NCBI GenBank assembly: GCA_905234145.1
Contig: CAJOGK010000006.1
Coordinates: 1 to 39,423, forward strand
Length of the DNA: 39,423 bases
Reading direction: 5' to 3'
Source of the DNA: an uncultured Prevotella sp.
GTDB lineage: Bacteria > Bacteroidota > Bacteroidia > Bacteroidales > Bacteroidaceae
Shown: positions 1 to 6,442 of the stretch, one piece after another
Position numbering within the stretch: the first letter of the stretch is position 1
Layout: each line of letters opens with the position of its first letter
The notes under the pieces: model-generated
What the model was told of the DNA's origin: nothing
The model's input: the letters and a program-made list of their open reading frames with translations, nothing else
Database searches by the model: none
Translations under genes and position numbers: made by a program

Positions 1-5
1 CACTT

Positions 6-13
6 CAAAGGTA
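6..13 (-). promoter_or_regulatory. Leftward -7 promoter element at the window edge
   Basis: Read on the minus strand this is TACCTTTG, an exact match to the Bacteroidota -7 box TAnnTTTG. The -33 region is poor (no TTTG 19-21 nt upstream). It would drive transcription off the left end of the window, so its gene is not visible. Confidence 0.4.
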
Positions 14-129
14 CAAATTTTCCGCGACATACGGAAATCCCTGTGCTCTTTTTTGCGACCTTATCTCAACTAATTTTTAACATGCGAAACTTGAATTAAG
101 TTTATATACCAATGATGGTTGCTGTCTGG

Positions 130-310
130 TTCCCACAGAAAAGCGCAGACCCACCATATTCCTCTCAGGCCTTGCACAACCTCATACATCCTATGGAGAA
201 GCCTGCGCCAATGGCGCATACTCCTAGATGTATGATTTGCTCTTTTCTTTTCCGAGGTGCAAGTTCGAGAGGAAAAATGAGCAATAACATTTGTGACCCT
301 TGCGAATCAC
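130..310 (-). ncRNA. Candidate structured noncoding RNA, possibly 6S-like
   Basis: No credible protein is encoded here, but a near-consensus promoter (316-348) points into it from the right. The segment folds into one long interrupted hairpin. Arms on the plus strand are TTCCTCTC 159-166 with GAGAGGAA 267-274; CTTGCAC 171-177 with GTGCAAG 257-263; CATACATC 183-190 with GATGTATG 227-234; GGAG 195-198 with CTCC 221-224; and TGCGCC 204-209 with GGCGCA 213-218 closing a three-base loop. Between the second and third helices is an asymmetric bubble, about 22 nt on the RNA's 5' side and 5 nt on its 3' side. A single long hairpin with a bubble is the general plan of 6S RNA, but I cannot match a 6S consensus by eye, so that name is a guess. 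The 3' end is uncertain; I see no clear terminator. Confidence 0.42.
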
Positions 311-315
311 GGGTG

Positions 316-348
316 CAAAGGTACGAAAATAATTAGAAAACATACAAT
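316..348 (-). promoter_or_regulatory. Bacteroidota promoter for the leftward structured RNA
   Basis: On the minus strand the -7 box is TACCTTTG (316-323) and the -33 box ATTG (345-348), separated by 21 nt, within the usual 19-21. Transcription should start near 308-310. No ORF of convincing quality lies downstream on this strand, which supports an RNA gene. Confidence 0.6.
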
Positions 349-472
349 GGCTTGGTATAGATTTAACATTTGTTATTACTTGAATCTTTGCAGCTGGTGT
401 CGATATAAAGACTCTTTAGCAATATGTATATAGGGCTGGCAGCGCAGGAAACTAACAGTATTAAATTATCAT

Positions 473-511
473 AAAATTCCGCAGGGCGATGAACAGCCAG
501 CGGGATTTTTT
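473..511 (+). terminator. Orphan intrinsic terminator
   Basis: AAAATTCCGC (473-482) pairs with GCGGGATTTT (500-509), including one U-G pair, followed by six T (506-511). The 17-nt loop contains a smaller GGC/GCC helix. The stem resembles the terminators at 3282 and 12404. No gene lies immediately upstream on the plus strand, so it is either left over from a deleted gene or ends a short RNA starting between about 390 and 400. A GCTGGC at 435-440 could compete by pairing with GCCAGC at 496-501. Confidence 0.5.
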
Positions 512-651
512 CATATATTTGCAGAGCGAAAGGCGCAAGCGCCAAGCTGGTATGGGCCAAGGCTGAGGACAACGAGGAGGAAGAGGACGACACGCCTACA
601 CCTACGCCCGACCCCACACCCGACCCAAGCGGCGGCGGCGACGACGATTAA
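493..651 (+). pseudogene. 3' remnant of a gene encoding an acidic Pro/Asp/Gly-rich tail (HU-like protein?)
   Basis: The plus-strand frame ending at the TAA of 649-651 is open only back to a TGA at 490-492 and has no start codon. Its last 42 codons, from 526, read AKGASAKLVWAKAEDNEEEE, then DD, then TPTPTPDPTPDPSGGGDDD. This is protein-like: a short beta-type segment followed by a low-complexity acidic tail. Bacteroidales HU-like DNA-binding proteins often carry such C-terminal tails, so a decayed HU-family gene is my best guess, but the conserved core is missing and the assignment is weak. A TATATTTG at 514-521, just upstream of the preserved codons, resembles a -7 box but lacks a -33 partner. 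From 325 to 799 I see only this remnant, the orphan terminator and the tkt promoter. Confidence 0.35.
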
Positions 652-716
652 GAAGCCGGGCGCTTACTTTATCAGCTGCCGATGTGACTGAAAAATTTAT
701 AAAAGTTGCCATAAAA

Positions 717-748
717 TTTGGAGATACCGAATAAAAAATGTATCTTTG
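717..748 (+). promoter_or_regulatory. Promoter of the tkt-rpiB operon
   Basis: TTTG (717-720), a 20-nt spacer, then TATCTTTG (741-748): an exact match to the Bacteroidota consensus at optimal spacing. Transcription should start near 754, leaving a leader of about 45 nt, AT-rich and without an evident Shine-Dalgarno sequence, before the ATG at 800. Confidence 0.85.
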
Positions 749-799
749 CCCCACAATTAACATTTTTACCAAATTAATTATTCAATATAATTATTCATT

Positions 800-2812
800 A
801 TGAACGACAACAAAGTTATGAACATGGCAGCGGATAATATCCGTATCCTTGCTGCTTCGATGGTTGAGAAGGCAAAATCTGGTCACCCAGGTGGCGCTAT
901 GGGTGGTGCTGATTTCATTAACACCCTGTACAGTGAGTTCTTGGTTTACGATCCTGAGAATCCTGCATGGGAAGGACGCGACCGTTTCTTCCTCGACCCA
1001 GGTCACATGGCTCCAATGCTCTACAGCCAGCTCTGCCTGATTGGGAAATACACGCTGGAGGATTTGAAGAACCTGCGTCAGTGGGGCTCTGTTACACCAG
1101 GCCACCCCGAGCGCGAGATTGAGCGTGGTATCGAGAACACCTCCGGTCCCCTCGGTCAGGGTCACACCTTCGCTGTAGGTGCTGCCATCGCCGCTAAATT
1201 CCTGAAGGCTCGTCTGGGCAATGTGATGAATCAGACTATCTACGCTTACATCAGTGATGGTGGCGTGCAGGAGGAGATTTCACAGGGTGCTGGCCGTATC
1301 GCTGGTAACTTGGGACTCGACAACCTGATTATGTTCTACGACGCTAATGATATCCAGCTCTCTACAAAGACTGAGGTAGTAACCTGCGAGGATACTGCTA
1401 AAAAGTACGAGGCTTGGGGCTGGTACGTTCAGAAGATCGACGGTAACGATGTTGACCAGATTCGTGAGGCTATCAAGAAGGCTCAGGCTGAGAAGGAGCG
1501 CCCAAGTCTCATCATCGGACACTGCGTAATGGGTAAGGGTGCCCGCAAGGCCGATGGCTCTTCTTACGAGAGCAACTGCGCTACTCACGGTGCTCCTCTC
1601 GGTGGCGACGCATATATCAACACCATGAAGAATCTGGGTGCCGATCCTGAGAATCCATTCCAGATCTTCCCAGAGGTGAAGGAGATGTATGCTAAGCGTG
1701 TTGAGGAGCTGAAGAAGATTGTAGCTGAGCGCTACGCTGAGAAGGCTGAGTGGGCTAAGGGTCATCCCGAGCAGGCTAAGCAGCTGGAGGAGTGGTTCAG
1801 CGGCAAGGCTCCAAAGATCGACTGGAGCAAGGTAGAGCAGAAGGCCGGCTCGGCTACTCGTAGCGCCAGCGCTGCTGTTCTCGGTCAGCTGGCTGAGCAG
1901 GTGCCCAACATGATCTGCGCTTCTGCCGACCTTTCTAACTCAGATAATACCAACGGCTTCCTGAAGAAGACCAAGGACATCGTGAAGGGCGACTTCAGCG
2001 GTGCATTCTTCGAGGCTGGTGTAGCTGAGCTCACCATGGCTTGCTGCTGTATCGGTATGGCGCTGCACGGTGGTGTTATCCCCGCTTGCGGTACCTTCTT
2101 TGTATTCTCTGATTACATGAAGCCTGCTGTTCGTATGGCTGCCCTGATGGAGCTTCCTGTTAAGTTCATCTGGACGCACGATGCATTCCGTGTAGGTGAG
2201 GATGGTCCTACCCATGAGCCTGTTGAGCAGGAGGCACAGATTCGTCTGATGGAGAAGCTGAAGAACCACCACGGTAAGAACTCTGTATTGGTAGTTCGTC
2301 CTGCCGATGCAGAGGAGACCACCGTATGCTGGCGTATGGCTATGGAGAATGTTGATACGCCTACAGCGCTCATCTTCTCTCGTCAGAACATCGAAATGCT
2401 GCCCGAAGGCAACGACTACAACCAGGCTACTAAGGGTGCTTACATCGTAGCTGGCTCTGATGAGGATTACGACGTGATTCTGCTAGCTTCTGGTTCTGAG
2501 GTTTCTACCCTCGAGGCTGGTGCTAAGCTGCTTGCTGCCGACGGTATCAAGACACGTATCGTAAGCGTTCCTTCTGAGGGTCTGTTCCGCAGCCAGCCGA
2601 AGGAGTATCAGCAGAGCATTCTGCCCGCAGGCAAGAAAAAATTCGGACTGACCGCTGGTCTGCCTGTAAACCTCGAAGGCTTGGTAGGTGCCGACGGTAC
2701 TGTATGGGGTCTGGAGAGCTTCGGTTTCTCTGCACCTTATAAAGTGCTTGACGAGAAGCTGGGCTTCACAGGTCAGAATGTTTACGAACAGGTAAAGAAA
2801 CTGCTTGCATAA
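800..2812 (+). CDS. tkt: Transketolase
   Basis: Thiamine-diphosphate enzyme of the non-oxidative pentose phosphate pathway, moving two-carbon ketol units between sugar phosphates; cytosolic. At 670 aa it has the usual full length: an N-terminal ThDP-binding half, a pyrimidine-binding half with GVAELTM (catalytic Glu about 410) and THDAFRVGEDGPTHEP, then a C-terminal domain. The substrate-binding His is in SGHPGG (H29). The canonical GDG...NN cofactor motif appears as SDGG (152-155) with DAND (181-184); my recollection is that Bacteroidales transketolases share this variant, so I do not read it as inactivation. The ATG at 800 sits well behind a strong promoter. rpiB follows after 21 bp and acts on the same sugar-phosphate pool, so the two are probably cotranscribed. 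Codons are more C/G-rich than in the right half of the window, consistent with high expression. Confidence 0.96.
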   Translation: MNDNKVMNMAADNIRILAASMVEKAKSGHPGGAMGGADFINTLYSEFLVYDPENPAWEGRDRFFLDPGHMAPMLYSQLCLIGKYTLEDLKNLRQWGSVTPGHPEREIERGIENTSGPLGQGHTFAVGAAIAAKFLKARLGNVMNQTIYAYISDGGVQEEISQGAGRIAGNLGLDNLIMFYDANDIQLSTKTEVVTCEDTAKKYEAWGWYVQKIDGNDVDQIREAIKKAQAEKERPSLIIGHCVMGKGARKADGSSYESNCATHGAPLGGDAYINTMKNLGADPENPFQIFPEVKEMYAKRVEELKKIVAERYAEKAEWAKGHPEQAKQLEEWFSGKAPKIDWSKVEQKAGSATRSASAAVLGQLAEQVPNMICASADLSNSDNTNGFLKKTKDIVKGDFSGAFFEAGVAELTMACCCIGMALHGGVIPACGTFFVFSDYMKPAVRMAALMELPVKFIWTHDAFRVGEDGPTHEPVEQEAQIRLMEKLKNHHGKNSVLVVRPADAEETTVCWRMAMENVDTPTALIFSRQNIEMLPEGNDYNQATKGAYIVAGSDEDYDVILLASGSEVSTLEAGAKLLAADGIKTRIVSVPSEGLFRSQPKEYQQSILPAGKKKFGLTAGLPVNLEGLVGADGTVWGLESFGFSAPYKVLDEKLGFTGQNVYEQVKKLLA

Positions 2813-2833
2813 CATCTATTTTCGTTTAAAACT

Positions 2834-3274
2834 ATGGATATTAAAGTAATAGGTATAGCATCCGACCACGCTGGTTTTGCCTTAAAACAGTTTGTAAAGA
2901 AGTACCTCGAGGAAAAGGGCTACGAGTATAAGGACTACGGCACCTATACCGAGGACTCATGCGACTACAGCGACTTTGGTCATGCACTGGCTGAGGGCAT
3001 CGAGAAGGGCGAGGTATTTCCAGGAATCGCTATCTGTGGCTCGGGTGAAGGTATCAACATGACGCTGAACAAGCATCAGAGCATTCGTGCTGGTCTCTGC
3101 TGGATTCCTGAGATTGCTCATCTCATCCGTCAGCACAACAATGCCAATGTGCTCGTGATGCCAGGACGCTTTATCTCGGAAGAGACTGCCCGACAGATTA
3201 TGGACGAGTATTTCACGACTGAGTTTGAAGGTGGCCGACACCAAAAGAGAATCGATAAGATTCCTTGCAAATAA
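2834..3274 (+). CDS. rpiB: Ribose-5-phosphate isomerase B
   Basis: Interconverts ribose 5-phosphate and ribulose 5-phosphate in the cytosol, supplying transketolase substrate. The 146 aa fit the RpiB/LacA family (about 145-150). GIASDHAGFALK near the N-terminus carries the phosphate- and ring-opening-associated D11/H12. CGSGEGINM (C68) carries the family's catalytic Cys and the phosphate-binding loop, and NKHQSIRAGLC follows as in other RpiB proteins. It lies 21 bp after tkt with no promoter between, and a strong hairpin terminator begins 8 bp after the stop. A lactose-type LacA/LacB subunit is unlikely because those occur as a pair and beside tagatose genes. High confidence. Confidence 0.95.
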   Translation: MDIKVIGIASDHAGFALKQFVKKYLEEKGYEYKDYGTYTEDSCDYSDFGHALAEGIEKGEVFPGIAICGSGEGINMTLNKHQSIRAGLCWIPEIAHLIRQHNNANVLVMPGRFISEETARQIMDEYFTTEFEGGRHQKRIDKIPCK

Positions 3275-3281
3275 AAAGAAT

Positions 3282-3316
3282 AATCCCCGCCAGTTGTTAG
3301 TTGGCGGGGATTTATT
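3282..3316. terminator. Bidirectional terminator between rpiB and the C69 peptidase gene
   Basis: AATCCCCGCCA (3282-3292) pairs perfectly with TGGCGGGGATT (3302-3312) around a 9-nt loop. T-rich sequence follows on the plus strand (TTTATTTTA), and on the minus strand the hairpin is followed by ATTATTCTTTTT. It sits between two convergent genes and can serve both. Confidence 0.9.
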
Positions 3317-5035
3317 TTACTTGGCGGGGGCTAAGAATTTGTCGCCCGTTTGCTTAATCAGTTCGCGAGCGTAAGGCTCTGGGAATCCAGGACGCTCAAC
3401 ACGCTTTCCACCACCATACGGGGTACGAAGGAAAGTACCATTTTCATCCGTAGGCTTAACGGCCATATCGTTATACTTTACTATCAGGAAGAAAGCCAAC
3501 TGCTTCCAGCGGGCAATCATCTCGTTACCCTTCTGGCAGCTGTAATCCGTCAGCATCTTGATACGCTCCTCGGCTGTGGGCAGGGCTAAAGCCTTGGCCT
3601 CGATCTCGGGCTGCAGCTTATCGTAAGAAGCATCGAGCGAGTCGCGTACGGCCTGCAATGATGGGAACATCTGCGAATAGCGAGGATAAACCATATTGCT
3701 TACCCAGTTGCATACCCAGAAGGCATTGTCGATAGAGAAGGTTACATCGTCGGCACCCTCTTCGGTAAAGCACTTGGGGCGACGGGTGATGCAAGAATAC
3801 ATAGGTGTATAGGCTACCATGTTGCCATCGTCGTTGCCAAACCAGAAGCAGGCTCCTACTTCGCGAGGCATTGAGCTACGCATCTGAGAGATAAAGCTCC
3901 AAGCCGTCTGCTGGGTAGAGATGGGGCGCTCGTTAAAGAGATCCTTACCATCTAACTTATATGAAAGAGGTGTAGGACGATAAGGCATCTGATAGATACC
4001 GCCACCCATATCCTTATCCAGAGAGAACGGGGTGCCCTCGTAATGGTCGCGCATGGCATCGCGAATGTCCTGAAGGGTTACCTTCTTGTTAGGGATAATC
4101 CAAAGCGGCATGGGCTTGGCATCCTTCTCGAAACCAGCTGCATAAGAAATATACTCTGAGAAATCGTCGCTAAAACGGTTGAAGAAGCTCCAAACACGGG
4201 CCTCGCAGTAACGGCGACCAGAGAAGTCAGGCTCTGCATAAGCGGCATTATAGCTAAAGTCGGCATCCTTACCATCAAACCAACCCATCGTGCGGGCATA
4301 GCTTACCACATTGTCGGAACAAAGCATGAGGTTGGTAATGGGCTTTTTAGCGTCGAGCGCATACTTCTTGTTGAACAGATCCTTTACCTTTATTCTAGTA
4401 TAGCGGCCATCGAGGAACTGCGTAATGCGGCTCTGGTTGGCATGGGCTGCAATCGCATCATCGGGAATGCGGACAGCTACCCAAACGGTGCGCTCCTTAG
4501 ATTTGGTGCGATCAGGACCGCAACCCATCATCTCAAGCATCCAAGCCTCGTCTTTATCGGCTACAGAGAAGGTTTCGCCCTCAGAGTAGTAACCATACTC
4601 CTCAACGAGTGAAGTCATAATCTGCAGGGCTTCACGGGCTGTCTTTGAACGCTGCAGGGCGATGTAAATCAGCGAGCCGTAATCGATGATACCCGTAGAG
4701 TCGGCCATTTCCTCGCGACCGCCAAAGGTCGTCTCGCCGATAGTTACCTGCCACTCGTTAGAGTTACCAATCACATTATAGGTTTCGGCTACTTCGGGAA
4801 TCTCGCCCAGATACTTGTCAGTATCCCACTCGAAAACTTTACGCATATCGCCAGGCTGATGCTTGGCGGCTGGGTAATGGTAAAGGGGCATGAAAGCACC
4901 GTAAGAATCGGCGTTATAGGTAACAAAGACAGAACCATCGGCACTCGCCTTCTTACCTACGATAAAGTTTGTGCATGCGAAAGCAGAACCTCCCGTCATA
5001 CAAGCTAGTAGTAAAATAACTAATTTTTTCATCAT
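3317..5035 (-). CDS. Secreted C69-family dipeptidase
   Basis: Dipeptidase of family C69 (PepD/dipeptidase A-like, an N-terminal-nucleophile hydrolase), cleaving dipeptides or trimming peptides. The N-terminus is a signal peptide ending in SAFA, followed by CTNFIVGKKASADGS. The family's nucleophile is an N-terminal Cys exposed by processing, here C21. Then come the typical Asn/Asp-rich start (YNADSYG) and a long alpha-beta body, 572 aa in all, normal for Bacteroidales members. The signal peptide predicts a periplasmic or outer-membrane site. An LLAC at residues 9-12 mimics a lipobox, but cleavage there would not free C21. It is the last gene of the cstA-omp-nadC-pepD run, 31 bp after nadC, and ends in the shared terminator. 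MM at the start leaves the initiator ambiguous by one codon. Confidence 0.88.
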   Translation of the reverse strand: MMKKLVILLLACMTGGSAFACTNFIVGKKASADGSVFVTYNADSYGAFMPLYHYPAAKHQPGDMRKVFEWDTDKYLGEIPEVAETYNVIGNSNEWQVTIGETTFGGREEMADSTGIIDYGSLIYIALQRSKTAREALQIMTSLVEEYGYYSEGETFSVADKDEAWMLEMMGCGPDRTKSKERTVWVAVRIPDDAIAAHANQSRITQFLDGRYTRIKVKDLFNKKYALDAKKPITNLMLCSDNVVSYARTMGWFDGKDADFSYNAAYAEPDFSGRRYCEARVWSFFNRFSDDFSEYISYAAGFEKDAKPMPLWIIPNKKVTLQDIRDAMRDHYEGTPFSLDKDMGGGIYQMPYRPTPLSYKLDGKDLFNERPISTQQTAWSFISQMRSSMPREVGACFWFGNDDGNMVAYTPMYSCITRRPKCFTEEGADDVTFSIDNAFWVCNWVSNMVYPRYSQMFPSLQAVRDSLDASYDKLQPEIEAKALALPTAEERIKMLTDYSCQKGNEMIARWKQLAFFLIVKYNDMAVKPTDENGTFLRTPYGGGKRVERPGFPEPYARELIKQTGDKFLAPAK

Positions 5036-5066
5036 AAAATATCTTCTTTTGTTCTTTTATCTGAGA

Positions 5067-5915
5067 TCAGCAAGCCTTAAACGACATGTCGAGGCCTTTT
5101 ACAGAGTGCGTGAGTGCACCAACGCTAATAAAGTCTACACCCTGTTCGGCATAGTCGCGAATGGTATCGAATGTAATTCCCCCACTCGACTCTGTTTCAA
5201 AACGACCTGCAATGGTATCGACAGCCTTCTTGGTATCGGGCACGCTGAAATTGTCGAGCATAATGCGGTTTACGCCACCATGATCGAGCACTTGCTGTAG
5301 CTCATCGAAATTGCGCACTTCGATTTCAATCTTCAGGTCGAGACCCTTCTCCTTGAGATAAGCATGACAGCGATCGATGGCATTTACGATACCGCCTGCG
5401 AAATCGACATGATTATCCTTGAGCAGAATCATATCGAAAAGACCAATACGATGGTTGCAACCACCACCAATCTTTACTGCCTGCTTTTCGAGCATACGCA
5501 TACCAGGGGTGGTTTTACGGGTATCGAGCACACGGGTGTTGGTACCCTTCAGGCGCTCTACATATTTATTCGTCATCGTGGCAATACCACTCATGCGCTG
5601 CATGATATTCAGCATGAGGCGCTCTGTTTGGAGCAGCGAACGAATCTTTCCGCTTACAATCATCGCAATATCGCCCTTCTTAACACGGGTACCATCGCCC
5701 ATCAACACCTCAACCTTCATTTCAGGGTCGAAACGACGAAATACCTCCTTGGCGATTTCTACACCAGCCAGAATACCATCTTCCTTTATCAGCAGATGAC
5801 TTTTACCCATCGCGTCTTCTGGAATACAACATAGCGTGGTATGATCGCCATCGCCAATATCTTCTGCGAACGACAGATCAATCAGCCTGTCTACAAGTTC
5901 ATCAACACTTAACAT
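5067..5915 (-). CDS. nadC: Nicotinate-nucleotide pyrophosphorylase (quinolinate phosphoribosyltransferase)
   Basis: Converts quinolinate and PRPP to nicotinate mononucleotide, CO2 and pyrophosphate in de novo NAD synthesis; cytosolic. The 282 aa match the family (about 280-295). The signature TRKTTPGMRMLEKQAVKIGG followed by GCNHR (about residues 131-155) carries substrate-binding Arg, Lys and His residues. FDMILLKDNHV and EIEVRNFDEL follow, with the acidic metal/PRPP residues, and the C-terminal ISVGALTHSVKGLDMS is typical. nadA and nadB, its pathway partners, are not in the window. The gene begins 12 bp after the upstream small barrel gene stops, with no room for a promoter, so it is expressed from the cstA side. 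Why a transporter, a barrel and a peptidase travel with nadC is not evident. Confidence 0.96.
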   Translation of the reverse strand: MLSVDELVDRLIDLSFAEDIGDGDHTTLCCIPEDAMGKSHLLIKEDGILAGVEIAKEVFRRFDPEMKVEVLMGDGTRVKKGDIAMIVSGKIRSLLQTERLMLNIMQRMSGIATMTNKYVERLKGTNTRVLDTRKTTPGMRMLEKQAVKIGGGCNHRIGLFDMILLKDNHVDFAGGIVNAIDRCHAYLKEKGLDLKIEIEVRNFDELQQVLDHGGVNRIMLDNFSVPDTKKAVDTIAGRFETESSGGITFDTIRDYAEQGVDFISVGALTHSVKGLDMSFKAC

Positions 5916-5927
5916 AATATTTAATGT

Positions 5928-6425
5928 TTAGAAGAACACACCGAATCCCACTCTCAAACCAATGCCTGAGCTGCCACCACTCTTCGTGGTCTGCTGGTAG
6001 TAAAGCTCTGGCTCGATGGTCAGTTTACCTGTAAGGAAATAAGCATAACCTACATGCAGCTCAGGACGGAACTCGTTCCAATCATCGTAATGCAAATAGT
6101 TGCCAATCAAACCTGCATAAATACCACAGCTCTCGAAGTAGTAACGAATACCAGCACCAGCCTTAAAGAAATTAGGTGCATCGGCTTGTGTCTCCCAACC
6201 TAAATTACCAATTACCATCCAGTCGTCGGCAAACAGATAACCACCCTTGGCCTGAAGGTTCAAACTCCACTTTGAGATCTTGTTCCAATTAAGGTCGAGA
6301 CCAGAAGTAGAAACACCTACATACCACTTGTCCTGAGAGAACACTTTATCAGACGTATTCAAATACTGTGCATTAGCACTCATTGCCATCATAAGGCCGA
6401 TAGCAGCCATCATCAGTTTTCTCAT
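5928..6425 (-). CDS. Small outer-membrane beta-barrel protein
   Basis: A 165-aa exported protein. It opens with a signal peptide (MRKLMMAAIGLMMAMSANA, cut before Q). The mature part consists of alternating hydrophobic/polar strands with many aromatics and glycines: WYVGVSTSGLDLNWNKISKW, GGYLFADDWMVIGNLGW, GIRYYFESCGIYAGLIG, LHVGYAYFLTGKLTIEPELY. It ends in GLRVGFGVFF, with the terminal Phe expected of an outer-membrane barrel. The pattern resembles the outer-membrane protein beta-barrel domain (OmpA/OmpW-like, about eight strands) common in Bacteroidetes. The substrate or function is unknown. It sits 17 bp downstream of the CstA-like gene and 12 bp upstream of nadC, so it is probably cotranscribed with both. 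Confidence 0.8.
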   Translation of the reverse strand: MRKLMMAAIGLMMAMSANAQYLNTSDKVFSQDKWYVGVSTSGLDLNWNKISKWSLNLQAKGGYLFADDWMVIGNLGWETQADAPNFFKAGAGIRYYFESCGIYAGLIGNYLHYDDWNEFRPELHVGYAYFLTGKLTIEPELYYQQTTKSGGSSGIGLRVGFGVFF

Positions 6426-6442
6426 TATTCAAAAATTAATGT

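Noticed and set aside
112..336. A 74-codon plus-strand ORF in the left gene-free region
   Set aside because: It lies across the nested inverted repeats and antisense to the candidate RNA, has no promoter or ribosome site, and its translation has no protein-like pattern.
363..617. An 84-codon minus-strand ORF with a Ser/Val/Gly-rich start
   Set aside because: It is the antisense of the acidic Pro/Asp/Gly tail; its low-complexity start merely mirrors those codons.
4999..5035. C69 peptidase as a lipoprotein through an LLAC lipobox at residues 9-12
   Set aside because: The hydrophobic stretch before it is too short, and C69 enzymes need the later Cys21 as a free N-terminal nucleophile.
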